DNA of 64,000 nucleotides from Sphingomonas telluris (GCF_022568775.1 NZ_JAKZHW010000002.1:385501-449500); one strand, 5' to 3'; positions 49,904 through 60,298 are shown, counted from the first letter of the stretch. The notes: generated by a model from the sequence alone, not told the origin. A program made the numbers and translations.

Positions 49904-49946
49904 CGGTCTCATCTCGGGTATCGCGACGGCGCTGCTGCTCCACTGA
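49857..49946 (+). CDS. Possible 29-residue membrane peptide overlapping the end of thiL
   Basis: ATG at 49857, in another frame than thiL: MNIAAIPLRQWLIAVSGLIS followed by GIATALLLH and TGA. One transmembrane helix with a basic turn near its start. No strong ribosome-binding site (GGGCC upstream). Could be a real small protein with translation coupled to thiL, or chance. Not recognised. Confidence 0.3.
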   Translation: MNIAAIPLRQWLIAVSGLISGIATALLLH

Positions 49947-50061
49947 GGCCCTACCAAACGCGGTTGCCAGCTGCGATTTCGGTCCATAAACATCTCGCCC
50001 GTTCGCCGGCTGTGTCCTGCAGCCGGTTCGGCTCTGCCGCGAAAACGGGGAAGAATTTTCG

Positions 50062-52170
<2,109 letters not shown>

Positions 52171-52192
52171 CCGTCGCCTGATCGAAAGAACG

Positions 52193-52224
52193 GCCCCGCC
52201 CGGCACTGCCGCGGCGGGGCTTTT
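52193..52224 (+). terminator. Terminator of hppA
   Basis: GCCCCGCC (52193-52200) pairs perfectly with GGCGGGGC (52213-52220) and is followed by TTTT. Confidence 0.8.
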
Positions 52225-52256
52225 CTTTGCGCGTGAGCGGGCGCATGCGGGGCGGC

Positions 52257-53228
52257 ATGGTTCATGCGATACGAGTGCATCAGACAGGCGGCCCCGAAGT
52301 CCTGCAGTGGGAAGAGGTCGAGGTCGGAGAACCCGGACCCGGGCAAGTCCGGCTCAAGCAGGAAGCGGCCGGCCTCAACTATATCGACGTCTACCACCGC
52401 ACCGGCCTGTATCCGCAGCAGCTGCCGTTCATTCCGGGCGTAGAAGGTGCCGGTGTCGTCGTCGGAGTCGGTGCAGGCGTGACGAGCGTTCAGCCGGGCG
52501 ACCGCGTCGCCTACGGCGGGCCTATGGGCGGGTACGCCGAGGAGCGCCTGATCGACGCCGACAAGCTGGTGAAACTGCCGGAAGCGATTGCGTTCGACAC
52601 GGCCGCGGCGATGATGCTCCAGGGCATGACTGCGCACATGCTCATTCGCTCGGTTCACGAAGTGAAGGCGGGCGATACGATCCTCGTTCACGCGGCAGCG
52701 GGCGGCGTCGGCCTGATCGTGTGCCAATGGGCGAACGCACTCGGCGCGAAGGTGATCGGGACGGTGTCGACGGACGAGAAAGCTGAGCTCGCACGGGCGC
52801 ACGGCTGCCACCATCCCGTCGTCTACACGCGCGAGGACTTCGTCGCCGAGGTGGACCGCATTACGAACGGAGCCAAGCTGCCGGTGGTTTATGATTCGGT
52901 GGGCAAGGATACGTTCCTGAGGTCGCTCGACTGTCTTCGACCACGCGGCATCATGGTGAGCTACGGCAATTCGTCGGGACCGGTCGATCCGTTCCCGCCC
53001 GGCATCCTGGCGCAAAAGGGCTCGCTCTTCCTCACGAGGCCGACTCTGTACCATTACACAGCGTCGCGGGCCGAGCTTGAGGCGGCAGCCGCAGAGCTCT
53101 TCGACGTCGTGGCGAGCGGAAAGGTGAAGATCGAAGTCAAGCAGCGCTTCGCGCTTAAGGACGCCGCCGAAGCGCACCGTGCGTTGGAAGGGCGAAAGAC
53201 TTCCGGCTCGACCATTCTCACGGTCTGA
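52257..53228 (+). CDS. NADPH:quinone oxidoreductase (zinc-less MDR family)
   Basis: 323 residues from the ATG at 52257. Medium-chain reductase: [20 protein letters not shown] substrate region, [10 protein letters not shown], nucleotide-binding [20 protein letters not shown], and the C-terminal SGSTILTV strand. No catalytic zinc ligands, so a quinone/enone reductase of the QorA type, acting in the cytoplasm. It lies after the hppA terminator and is probably monocistronic. Confidence 0.9.
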   Translation: MVHAIRVHQTGGPEVLQWEEVEVGEPGPGQVRLKQEAAGLNYIDVYHRTGLYPQQLPFIPGVEGAGVVVGVGAGVTSVQPGDRVAYGGPMGGYAEERLIDADKLVKLPEAIAFDTAAAMMLQGMTAHMLIRSVHEVKAGDTILVHAAAGGVGLIVCQWANALGAKVIGTVSTDEKAELARAHGCHHPVVYTREDFVAEVDRITNGAKLPVVYDSVGKDTFLRSLDCLRPRGIMVSYGNSSGPVDPFPPGILAQKGSLFLTRPTLYHYTASRAELEAAAAELFDVVASGKVKIEVKQRFALKDAAEAHRALEGRKTSGSTILTV

Positions 53229-53299
53229 AGCCACCCGGCTTCCATTTTCCGGCACTCCCAAGTAAGGCTCCGCGACTTTTTGCGAAGAAGAGGTATCGC

Positions 53300-53518
53300 T
53301 TGGCCAAGGAAGAACTTCTCGAGATGCGGGGGCAGGTTGTCGAACTGCTGCCCAATGCCATGTTCCGCGTGCGGCTCGAGAACGGCCATGAGATCCTGGG
53401 ACATACCGCCGGGAAGATGCGCAAGAATCGCATCCGCGTTCTGACCGGTGACGAAGTCCTCGTCGAACTGACGCCCTACGACCTGACCAAGGGTCGGATC
53501 ACCTACCGGTTTAAATAA
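53300..53518 (+). CDS. infA: Translation initiation factor IF-1, TTG start
   Basis: 72 residues: [20 protein letters not shown], then [40 protein letters not shown] and KGRITYRFK. The OB-fold S1-like protein is complete. The start codon is TTG at 53300, with AGAGG upstream; the next Met falls inside the conserved first strand. It heads the infA-maf-RNase-yacG-tRNA-Phe block, spaced 12 nt from maf. Confidence 0.95.
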   Translation: MAKEELLEMRGQVVELLPNAMFRVRLENGHEILGHTAGKMRKNRIRVLTGDEVLVELTPYDLTKGRITYRFK

Positions 53519-53530
53519 GGAGCGCCGCTG

Positions 53531-54103
53531 GTGCGGCTCGTCCTTGCCTCCGCGAGCCCTCGCCGGCTCGATCTGCTCGCGCGCATCGGCGCCGTGCCGG
53601 ATGCGGTGGTGCCTGCCGACATCGATGAGAGCGTGCCCCCGGGCGAACTGCCGCGGCAGCATGCCTTGCGCCTGGCCCGGGAGAAGGCCGCTGCGGTCGC
53701 TGCGAGCGAGGGGGATGCCTTGGTTCTCGCGGCGGACACGGTCGTCGCGGTCGGGCGCCGAATCCTGCCGAAGGTGGAGGACGAGGCAACTCTTCGCGCC
53801 TGCATGAAGCTCCTCTCCGGAAGGCGGCACCGGGTCCTCACTGGAGTAGCCCTCGCGGTACCGGGCCGCGGTATCCGCAAGCGGCTCGGCGAGACGATGA
53901 TCGCCATGAAGCGTCTCTCGGACGAGGAGATCGATTACTACGCCGGCCATGGCGAGTGGCGCGGCAAGGCGGGCGGATATGCCCTCCAGGGATATGGCGA
54001 GGTCTATGTCCGCCACCTCGCCGGCAGCTATTCCAATGTGGTAGGGCTGCCGCTCGGGGAGACGCGCCTGCTGTTGAAGGGTGCGGGGTACCCGATTGCC
54101 TGA
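53531..54103 (+). CDS. maf: Maf-like nucleotide pyrophosphatase
   Basis: 190 residues with a GTG start behind AAGGAG. Signature LASASPRRLDLLARIGAVPD at the N-terminus, AREKAAAVAA, LAADTVVAV (catalytic Asp) and the LSGRRHRVLTGVAL turn. Hydrolyses dTTP/UTP or modified nucleotides, limiting septum-related or mutagenic pools. The C-terminus overlaps the next gene by 8 nt. Confidence 0.92.
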   Translation: MRLVLASASPRRLDLLARIGAVPDAVVPADIDESVPPGELPRQHALRLAREKAAAVAASEGDALVLAADTVVAVGRRILPKVEDEATLRACMKLLSGRRHRVLTGVALAVPGRGIRKRLGETMIAMKRLSDEEIDYYAGHGEWRGKAGGYALQGYGEVYVRHLAGSYSNVVGLPLGETRLLLKGAGYPIA

Positions 54104-55034
54104 ATGGCTGATCGAGCGCGGGATCGGCGAAACGCGCTTCGCCCGGATCGAGCGGGGTGAGATCGTCGAAGCACGTATCCTGCTCGACGGTATTGTGCCC
54201 GCTGGCAGCGAACTGACCGCCCGGCTGCAGCGCTCGGGCATGCAACTCTTCCTGACTGTCGACGGGCAGCAATATCTGCTCCCGGACGGCGCGCGCGGGG
54301 TCGCGGACGGTGGGCAGGTGAGAGCGCAAGTCGTGCGGGAGAAAATCCCCGGCGCCGAGCCGTGGAAGCGGCCGCTGGCGCGAGTGGTTCAGGCTCCGTC
54401 GGCCGAACCGCTTCCAGACGGGCAGGAGTTACCGCTCACGGTGAAGAACGAGCTCGACGCAGCCGGCTGGGACGATCTCATCGACGAGGCGCGGACGGGC
54501 ATCGTACAGTTCGAGAGCGGCGAGCTTCGGATCTTCCCGACGCCGGCAATGACTCTCATCGATGTCGACGGGACGGACGATCTGACCCGGCTCGCGACGT
54601 CGGCCGCTCGTTCCGCATGCCGTGCGATCCTCAGGCTCGGGATCGCCGGATCGATCGGCATCGATTTCCCGACACTCGGGGGCAAGCAAGCGCGTGCCCA
54701 GGTCGCGAGTGAGATCGATCAAAACCTGCAGCAGCCCTTCGAGCGAACTATGCTGAACGGATTCGGCTTTCTCCAGATCGTTCGGCCCCGACGCCATGCG
54801 TCACTGCTCGAACTCGCGCAGGATCGAGCTGCCTTCGAGGCGCGCGCGCTCCTAAGGCGAATTGCCAAAGACCGAACTGGCCCGACCCGGCTGGTCGCGC
54901 GTCCATCCGTCGTTGCTGTCCTCGAGCGCCAAAGCGACTGGCTGGCAATGTTGGCTCGCCAGATTGGGGGGCAGGTCACCTTGCGAAGCGAGGCCACGCT
55001 CCCCATCCATGGGGGGTATGGCGAAGCAGGCTGA
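54096..55034 (+). CDS. Short ribonuclease E/G-family protein
   Basis: 312 residues with a TTG start at 54096 ([12 protein letters not shown]); E. coli RNase G has 489. The N-terminal portion [20 protein letters not shown] fits the family; the S1 region is reduced. [17 protein letters not shown] supplies the first catalytic Asp. The second is replaced by Glu in [18 protein letters not shown], where RNase E/G carry Asp. No scaffold domain. It overlaps maf by 8 nt and yacG by 17 nt. The truncated size is usual in this lineage (from memory). Confidence 0.8.
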   Translation: MPEWLIERGIGETRFARIERGEIVEARILLDGIVPAGSELTARLQRSGMQLFLTVDGQQYLLPDGARGVADGGQVRAQVVREKIPGAEPWKRPLARVVQAPSAEPLPDGQELPLTVKNELDAAGWDDLIDEARTGIVQFESGELRIFPTPAMTLIDVDGTDDLTRLATSAARSACRAILRLGIAGSIGIDFPTLGGKQARAQVASEIDQNLQQPFERTMLNGFGFLQIVRPRRHASLLELAQDRAAFEARALLRRIAKDRTGPTRLVARPSVVAVLERQSDWLAMLARQIGGQVTLRSEATLPIHGGYGEAG

Positions 55035-55203
55035 ATCAAAATCCTGTCCGATCTGCGGCAAGCCCTCGTCCGTGGACAACGCGCCCTTCTGCTCGCGCGG
55101 TTGCAAGGATCGCGACCTCTTGCGCTGGCTGGACGAAGGCTATCGCATTGCCGGTCCAGCTGCCGATCCCGAAAGGGTGGACAGCGGGGAAGGCGAGGGC
55201 TAG
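55018..55203 (+). CDS. yacG: DNA gyrase inhibitor YacG
   Basis: 61 residues. Zinc-binding [20 protein letters not shown] then [16 protein letters not shown]: four Cys in the pattern CPxC...CSxxC. Binds GyrB and inhibits its activity. Start at 55018 with a GGGG-rich site, overlapping the 3' end of the RNase gene by 17 nt. It precedes tRNA-Phe by 40 nt and closes the operon. Confidence 0.93.
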   Translation: MAKQAESKSCPICGKPSSVDNAPFCSRGCKDRDLLRWLDEGYRIAGPAADPERVDSGEGEG

Positions 55204-55243
55204 GGAGCGCGTCGCTTCGACGGGCGTCCGCCCGATCGCGAGA

Positions 55244-55319
55244 GCCCAGGTAGCTCAGTTGGTAGAGCACGTGACTGAAAATCACGGTGTCGGTGGTTCG
55301 ATCCCGCCCCTGGGCACCA
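55244..55319 (+). tRNA. tRNA-Phe (GAA)
   Basis: Cloverleaf: acceptor GCCCAGG pairs with CCTGGGC, D-arm GCTC...GAGC, anticodon stem CGTGA/TCACG with loop CTGAAAA (anticodon GAA), T-arm GGTGG TTCGATC CCGCC with one mismatch-free stem. CCA is encoded in the gene. 76 nt. The gene borders the low-coding region that follows, and tRNA 3' ends are usual integration sites. Confidence 0.97.
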
Positions 55320-55473
55320 TCGCCTGTTCCAGAACAGTCCCGAGCAGACCCAAAATCCGGCTTCCGTGATGCCGCTCCATGCCTTCGTTGTTTGGCCAAG
55401 TTCCGCTAGGATTGAGTCGGTTTCGAGCGTCGCAATCGTGCCGCCCGGCTCCAGCGGGCGCAAGCTTCAGAGA

Positions 55474-56427
55474 TCACCGCGTATGCTCTGGCCATTTACA
55501 GGCCGACCCGCGATTCACCATTTGGCGACGCGCGTATGGTACGGACAGGGCTTCCCGGCGCAGCCTCTTGCCGTGACAGAGCGGGCAGTCACGGCCGATC
55601 ATGAAGCGGGCCGCGCGCTTCTTCATCATCGCACTCTGGGTGGTCGCAAAACTGTGGGTGACATGGCGCTTGGCGCTCGAGAAGGTGCCCATGTAGGCCG
55701 GCTCGATCTTGCGGCGGATCGCCCGCTGGATTTCGTCATGGCTCCAGCCGGGATAGACGGGCACCTGCGGCTGCTCGTCAGTGAACAAGATCCAATCGCG
55801 AACCTTCTTCGGCAGCTCGCGCCACGGCGTGTCGACGTCGATTCCCAGGCTGATGAGGATGTCGCGCAGGTTCTGTCCGCCCCACGCCATCGGCCAGGCG
55901 GCGACGGCGCGCTCCCGGATGGTCTTCGAAGGATCGGGCACCATCGAGGCTTCCGTGACCTCGTGGATCCGGCCGAGGCCGTGGCAGCGCGGGCAAGCCC
56001 CCTCAAGAGTGTTGGGCGAGAAGGATTCCGCATCGAGATGCGGCTGTCCCGGCGGGTAGTCGCCGGCGCGCGAATAGAGCATGCGCAGCAGGTTAGACAG
56101 GGTGGTAACACTCCCGACCGACGATCGGGTGGTTGGCGATCCGCGCTGCTGCTGAAGCGCCACCGCTGGCGGCAGGCCCTCTATCTCGTCGACCTCAGGC
56201 ACCTCCATCTGGTGGAACAACCGGCGCGCGTAAGGCGAGACCGATTCCAGATAGCGGCGCTGAGCCTCGGCATAGAGGGTGGAGAAAGCGAGCGACGATT
56301 TGCCCGATCCCGACACGCCGGTGAATGCGACGAGCGCGTCGCGCGGAATGTCCACGTCGACATTCTTAAGGTTGTGCTCCCGCGCGCCGCGTACGCGGAC
56401 GAAGGGGGATACCGTCGCGTCGCGCAT
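55474..56427 (-). pseudogene. Truncated UvrA-like excinuclease ABC ATPase
   Basis: ATG at 56427 with AGGAGGG directly upstream. The first ~295 residues look like the UvrA family: [20 protein letters not shown], Walker [10 protein letters not shown], the RYLESVSPYARRLFHQMEVP segment, EIEGLPPAVALQQQ, and two zinc-type motifs CPRCHG and CPLCHG. After LRREALSV the homology stops and 21 unrelated residues lead to a stop, so over half of the usual ~800+ residues is missing. The break is near 55540, about 220 bp from tRNA-Phe. The lost half contains the second ATPase. Likely non-functional. Confidence 0.75.
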
Positions 56428-56510
56428 GCGACCCTCCTGGGTTCCTGATACGCGCGGGCGTTCGGTTCGGTTGCGCGGTGGGGGTCTGGCGCCTTGCGAA
56501 AGGGGATTGC

Positions 56511-56806
56511 TCACCGACGTGGCGCGATCAATCCGGCTGCACGCAGGACGATTTTTCCCAGCACATGGCTGGCCGCGAGGCGTTGATGCGCTCTCGCAGC
56601 TTGATCCAGCGGAAACTCCGCCGCGATCGGCACTAGGACGTTTCGCTGCTGGATCGCCTCGTTCGGTGCCTCGAACTCGCGCACGCCCGATTGGCCGTCA
56701 CAGGACATGACCTCTATTCCGGGGCGCTCGTCCGGCACCGGTTGGACGCCGGATATGCGACGCGGCCGCCTTTCCGTACGGTGTCGATCACCCGATCGAG
56801 ACCTGG
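56511..56806 (-). pseudogene. Frameshifted C-terminal fragment of a zinc-type alcohol dehydrogenase/quinone oxidoreductase
   Basis: In one frame GLDRVIDTVRKGGRVAYP is readable (56806 downwards), the typical NADPH-binding strand of MDR enzymes. It then needs a frame change to continue as QPVPDERPGIEV, then [20 protein letters not shown] and [10 protein letters not shown], the MDR C-terminus. So at least one frameshift exists. The gene's N-terminal two thirds is absent; the fragment ends at about 56806, 5 bp before an unrelated HTH fragment on the other strand. Confidence 0.65.
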
Positions 56807-56810
56807 GACC

Positions 56811-56946
56811 AACAAGTCGAGCGGCAAAAAGCTCGGTATCAGCCCTCGGACCGTACAGATGCATCGGGCACAGGTGATGAGCCGCCTGAATGCGAAAAGT
56901 CTTCCCGATCTCATTCAGGTCGCTGTAGGCGCCGGCTTGGGTATCA
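56811..56946 (+). pseudogene. Fragment of a LuxR/FixJ-type response regulator HTH
   Basis: NKSSGKKLGISPRTVQMHRA followed by QVMSRLNAKSLPDLIQVAVG is the DNA-binding helix-turn-helix and C-terminal helix of the FixJ/NarL group. No receiver domain lies upstream: the preceding bases belong to the alcohol dehydrogenase fragment on the opposite strand. A short continuation GLGIIAKYARPS runs on. Only a remnant of about 45 codons is present. Confidence 0.65.
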
Positions 56947-57033
56947 TCGCGAAATATGCACGGCCGTCGTGCGAACGACCCATCGGTGAGCGGTCGCAAC
57001 TCCACTCTTACGATCGACGCTGCGCGGACCCGC

Positions 57034-57288
57034 TCAAATGTGTGGCCGCAGGTTGTGGTTTTTGTTGAACTCGTCGTCCCTCCATAGCCGGCGAAGCTCG
57101 TCCCAGCTCCGGCTGAGTCGGACGCGATCGTCAACCGAATGGATGAGCTCGGGACTGATAAATTGATGCGCGTTGCGCGGCCTCTGGTCGTTGCGAAGTA
57201 TCTTCACATGTCCGCCTTCGATCCGCGCAACCGTGCCGAGGAGGGTCCCGTCGGTGTCCACCACGTCCATTCCTTCGCGAATCCTCAT
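57034..57288 (-). CDS. DUF2171-family protein
   Basis: 84 residues from the ATG at 57288. PRC-barrel-like family: MRIREGMDVVDTDGTLLGTV, EGGHVKILRNDQRPR, ISPELIHSVDDRVRLSRSWD. Probable cytoplasmic small beta-barrel of unknown function, common in alphaproteobacteria. No strong ribosome-binding site is visible. It sits in the decayed stretch between the FixJ and receiver remnants and appears intact. Confidence 0.75.
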   Translation of the reverse strand: MRIREGMDVVDTDGTLLGTVARIEGGHVKILRNDQRPRNAHQFISPELIHSVDDRVRLSRSWDELRRLWRDDEFNKNHNLRPHI

Positions 57289-57318
57289 GAGCAATTCGCT
57301 GGTGGAGCGCTCGCTGTG

Positions 57319-57549
57319 AAGACCGCCCTCTGTGATGCGGAGGCGCCCGGCCGTCTGAACCCATTCGAGCTCCGCGCATGGGCGCGGGAACGTCGCCCGA
57401 CCGTTGAGATCGCGCTCGTCGGTAATATCGAGACAGCTGCGAACAAGGCTGCCGAACTGTGCGACGAGGGACCGCAGCTTGCTCGTCCGTACGACCCGCA
57501 GAGCGTCGTCGCGTATATACGACGTGCCCTCGGAGGACGCGGTCGGCAG
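57319..57549 (+). pseudogene. Fragment of a response-regulator receiver domain
   Basis: The readable part, PFELRAWARERRPTVEIALV, then AANKAAELCDEG and LARPYDPQSVVAYIRRALGG, corresponds to the second half of a receiver domain (the alpha4 helix region, the Lys replaced by Arg in LARPYDP, and the last helix). The phosphorylatable Asp region is degenerate and no output domain follows. Start and end are approximate. Perhaps the same original system as the HTH fragment at 56811 (inference). Confidence 0.55.
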
Positions 57550-57763
57550 ACATCGAGCGGGCCGCTAACTGACCTTCGCCGAAGCCCGGAATAGGTGGAC
57601 ATCGGACATTAGCGGCCGGTCTGAGTTGAACCTGTATCCCTCGCAGTGGACGACGCACGCGTTTTTTAGGGCGTCAAGGACTCGGCACGTACCGACGACC
57701 TACGATTGAGCGCGGCAGATCCGGAAGACGGGGTAACGGTGACGCTCCAGCAGCTCTGAGCGA

Positions 57764-58012
57764 TTATGGCGTCATGTCCGGTGGGTGTCTGGTCAGGCTC
57801 TCCTCGCCGTGCTTGACCTTGTCGCCCTTGTTCACGCCTTCGTGCCTCTCCGGGTCGCGCACTCGCTCGAGCTCGATCTTTGTGGCGATATCGGCCTGCA
57901 GGTTGCCGCCGGCCGTGCCCTCGAAGCGTGGCGTCGGTTCCTCCCCTACCATGCTTTCGATCAGTTCGTGATCGTCGTGCTCCCGCGCGATTTCGGTGCG
58001 GCGGTTTTCCAT
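57764..58012 (-). CDS. Small acidic hypothetical protein
   Basis: 82 residues with an excellent GGAGGAAGGAG site before the ATG at 58012. Very hydrophilic: MENRRTEIAREHDDHELIES, then GTAGGNLQADIATKIELERV and a Lys/Glu-rich end. No signal, no membrane helix; likely largely disordered. The GGNLQADIA core resembles small stress-type proteins of sphingomonads (from memory), unconfirmed. Confidence 0.65.
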   Translation of the reverse strand: MENRRTEIAREHDDHELIESMVGEEPTPRFEGTAGGNLQADIATKIELERVRDPERHEGVNKGDKVKHGEESLTRHPPDMTP

Positions 58013-58097
58013 GGCGAACTCCTTCCTCCAAGCAACGACCCGCGCCCCGGGTGACTGTCGAGGCCGACAAGGCTCCGCAGACAGCGCTCACGGAAGG

Positions 58098-58568
58098 CTA
58101 GCGCTTGGGGTTTTTTCTATTCAGGACGCAATGCGTGGTCACCTTCGAAGAGCAATCAGGAAGCCCTGCAACTGAGTCCGCCGCCACCGGAATGACGACG
58201 CGAACCTCGCCTCCGGGCGGCGGAACGACGGCAACCGACGGCGCATTGGGATCCGGCGGAATGACCGCAAGCGCGGGCGGCGCGCCGGGAGTGGGCGGCG
58301 GCACCACGGCCACGGCGGGCAGGCCGGGCTTTGGCGGCAGGATTGCAAAAGCCGGTGGTGCGTCGGGCTGGGTCGGCGGCACGACCGCGACCCGCGGCGC
58401 ATTGGGATCAGGCGGCTCCACGACCGCCACCGGGGGCGCATTTGGATCGGGTGGCACGACGACCTGTACCTTGGGCTGAGGTTGGACAACCGCTGCTGCG
58501 ACGTTTGAGGGAAAGATCAGGGCGACTGACGCGGTGGCCGCAAGCAATGGGATGTTCGGACGGTTCAT
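58098..58568 (-). CDS. Exported Pro-rich repeat protein
   Basis: 156 residues with an AAGGATCGACCG leader. Signal peptide (LLAATASVALIFPSNVAAA), then about seven tandem units of 11-15 residues with the pattern PPDPNAPxVAVV: for example VVVPPDPNAPPVA, VVEPPDPNAPRVA and VIPPDPNAPSVA. The C-terminal domain of about 35 residues contains two Cys (GLPDCSSKVTTHC). A periplasmic linker or cell-wall-spanning spacer is plausible. No family was recognised. Confidence 0.7.
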   Translation of the reverse strand: MNRPNIPLLAATASVALIFPSNVAAAVVQPQPKVQVVVPPDPNAPPVAVVEPPDPNAPRVAVVPPTQPDAPPAFAILPPKPGLPAVAVVPPPTPGAPPALAVIPPDPNAPSVAVVPPPGGEVRVVIPVAADSVAGLPDCSSKVTTHCVLNRKNPKR

Positions 58569-58808
58569 CGGTCGATCCTTCAGGCTGCTCGACGAGCGGG
58601 CTAACTGAAGGAGATTTCAGAGTTTTTCTCTGACGACGGTCAGTATCCGGCTCAATCGCGGGCCGCGATCCTTGGCCCACATCGGGCTGACGGCGACGAG
58701 AAGGGCAGCGTAGTGTTCCAAAAGCTGCCAATGGAGCGCTGCCTAGGTCTGTAAGATTGCGTAGGTTTGCGTATTTGACATGGCGGTTTCTGGCCTCACA
58801 CCCTTCGC

Positions 58809-59153
58809 ATGAAATGGAGGTCGATCCGCCTCGAGCTCGGCAGCACCATGGAGTTTCCGGACGGCTCGGTTGGTCGCGCTTATCTCTTGCGCCTGCCTCT
58901 CGACGATCAGGACAGGGTCGATGCAAAGGCCTTCGACGATAATCCGCTAAAAGCGACGGTCCGTCGCCCTTGGTCAAACGAACCGGATGAACGTGGGTAT
59001 GTATAGCACGACGGTGCGGATTGGGTGCTTCGGTGCCACGGCAAGAGCCACACCCTCCGGTTCGACTCGCGCCCAATACGCTTGGGCGGGAAGCTCCAGC
59101 TCGTCGACGCGGATGGCGAAGCGCTCCCCTTCCGGATAGCGAGCATTCGCTAG
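58809..59153 (+). pseudogene. Hypothetical protein gene with in-frame TAG
   Basis: ATG at 58809 opens MKWRSIRLELGSTMEFPDGS and continues to ERGYV followed by TAG (59004-59006). The same frame then reads HDGADWVLRCHGKSHTLRFD, ending in ALPFRIASIR and a natural stop at 59151. Both halves look like one small conserved protein of about 114 residues, split by a single nonsense codon. Similar short proteins with a PEFP/GS start and RPFRVVS end occur in sphingomonads (from memory). The first half alone has 65 codons. Confidence 0.55.
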
Positions 59154-59587
59154 CGCCCGCTCCGGTGCCGCTATAATTCTCTAACTGTGATGGACAAGCC
59201 AGCCATGGCCGAATCGCGGATTGCCGCGGGGGGCGCGGCGGCGCCGGAGTGAGGGTGGAGGGCCGCCAGTCTACCTTTCCGGGCCGAACTCTGCGACCAA
59301 GCGGTGTCGGTCCCAAAGCTCCCAATGCTTGAACCGGCCGATTGATCGGCCTGTCTCTATGGCTTGGAAGTGCGTGGCCGCATCATAGCTGAACTTGCGC
59401 AACGACCTGGCCGGGGTCGAAAAGACAAATAGTGTGGACGACCAGTGGCACCGGGTGACGCAGGCCCATCGTAACCTTGAGCGCGAGTTGCCATGTCGGA
59501 AGCATAGACCATAATAGGCGGCGCTTGGATACGGAATCCACTTAAGCTGAATGTGAGGCTTGGCCTTACGGAGCCACGAGGCGCCCG
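59154..59587 (+). other. Intergenic stretch without a recognisable gene
   Basis: 434 bp between the interrupted gene and the CoA-transferase subunit. All frames are broken by frequent stops; no tRNA, terminator, repeat or homology to the missing CoA-transferase B subunit is visible. It is likely a decayed accessory sequence. Confidence 0.6.
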
Positions 59588-60298
59588 CTAATCAGATCCA
59601 CGCGGGCGCGTGGTGCGTTTCTCGATCCTTTTCTCGTTGATGGTGCTGAGGACGATCCGGTCGACGTAGATGCCGGGCGTGTGGATGCAGTCGGCATTGA
59701 GGGCGCCTTCCGGGACGATCTCCTCGATCTCGGCCACTGTGACCCTCGCGGCCGTCGCCATGTTCGGATTGAAGTTCCGCGCTGTCTTCCGGAACATGAG
59801 ATTGCCCGCGAGGTCCGCTCGCCATGCCTTTACGATGGCCAGGTCGGCCCGCAGCCAGGTCTCGCGTACATATTCGTCGCCATCGAAGACGTCGACGGGC
59901 TTGCCCTCCGCGACCAGCGTCCCGACCCCCGTCCTCGTGTAAAAGGCGGGGATGCCGGCGCCCCCGGCCCTGATGCGCTCGGCAAGCGTCCCCTGCGGAT
60001 TGAGCTCAAGCTCCAGTTCTCCCGACAGATATTGCTGCTCGAACAGTTTGTTCTCCCCGACGTACGACGAGATCATCTTGCCGATCTGGCGGGACTCCAG
60101 AAGCATCCACAATCCGAAGCCGTCCGCTCCCGCATTGTTCGAGATGATGGTGAGGCCGCTCACGCCTGACTTCCGAATCTCCGGGATCAGGCTTTCGGGA
60201 TTTCCAGCGAGGCCGAACCCGCCGCACATGATCGTCATGCCGTCGAACAGCAATCCGTCGAGCGCCGCCTCCGGCGTGGCGTAGACTTTGTCGATCAT
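59588..60298 (-). CDS. scoA: CoA-transferase subunit A (succinyl-CoA:3-ketoacid type), orphan
   Basis: 236 residues from the ATG at 60298, preceded by AGGAGACGA. MIDKVYATPEAALDGLLFDG, the CGGFGLAGNPESLIPEI glycine-rich loop and ISNNAGADGFGLWMLLES are the SCOT alpha-subunit pattern; the catalytic Glu belongs to the beta subunit. The partner gene scoB is normally immediately downstream, but here only the gene-free stretch follows, so the subunit may be lost or located elsewhere. Confidence 0.9.
   Translation of the reverse strand: MIDKVYATPEAALDGLLFDGMTIMCGGFGLAGNPESLIPEIRKSGVSGLTIISNNAGADGFGLWMLLESRQIGKMISSYVGENKLFEQQYLSGELELELNPQGTLAERIRAGGAGIPAFYTRTGVGTLVAEGKPVDVFDGDEYVRETWLRADLAIVKAWRADLAGNLMFRKTARNFNPNMATAARVTVAEIEEIVPEGALNADCIHTPGIYVDRIVLSTINEKRIEKRTTRPRGSD

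Noticed and set aside
50006..50026. Perfect 7-bp hairpin between thiL and hppA considered as a terminator
   Set aside because: No T-tract follows it on the plus strand; it could be a leader stem but there is no evidence of function.
55200..55463. An 87-codon minus-strand ORF running through the tRNA
   Set aside because: It is antisense to tRNA-Phe, giving the well-known spurious peptide with CPGAGSNHRH and FQSRALPTELP; no real gene.
56691..57068. Plus-strand ORF of 125 codons as a complete regulator
   Set aside because: Only its middle 45 codons resemble a FixJ-type HTH; the rest is antisense to the dehydrogenase fragment or without any pattern.
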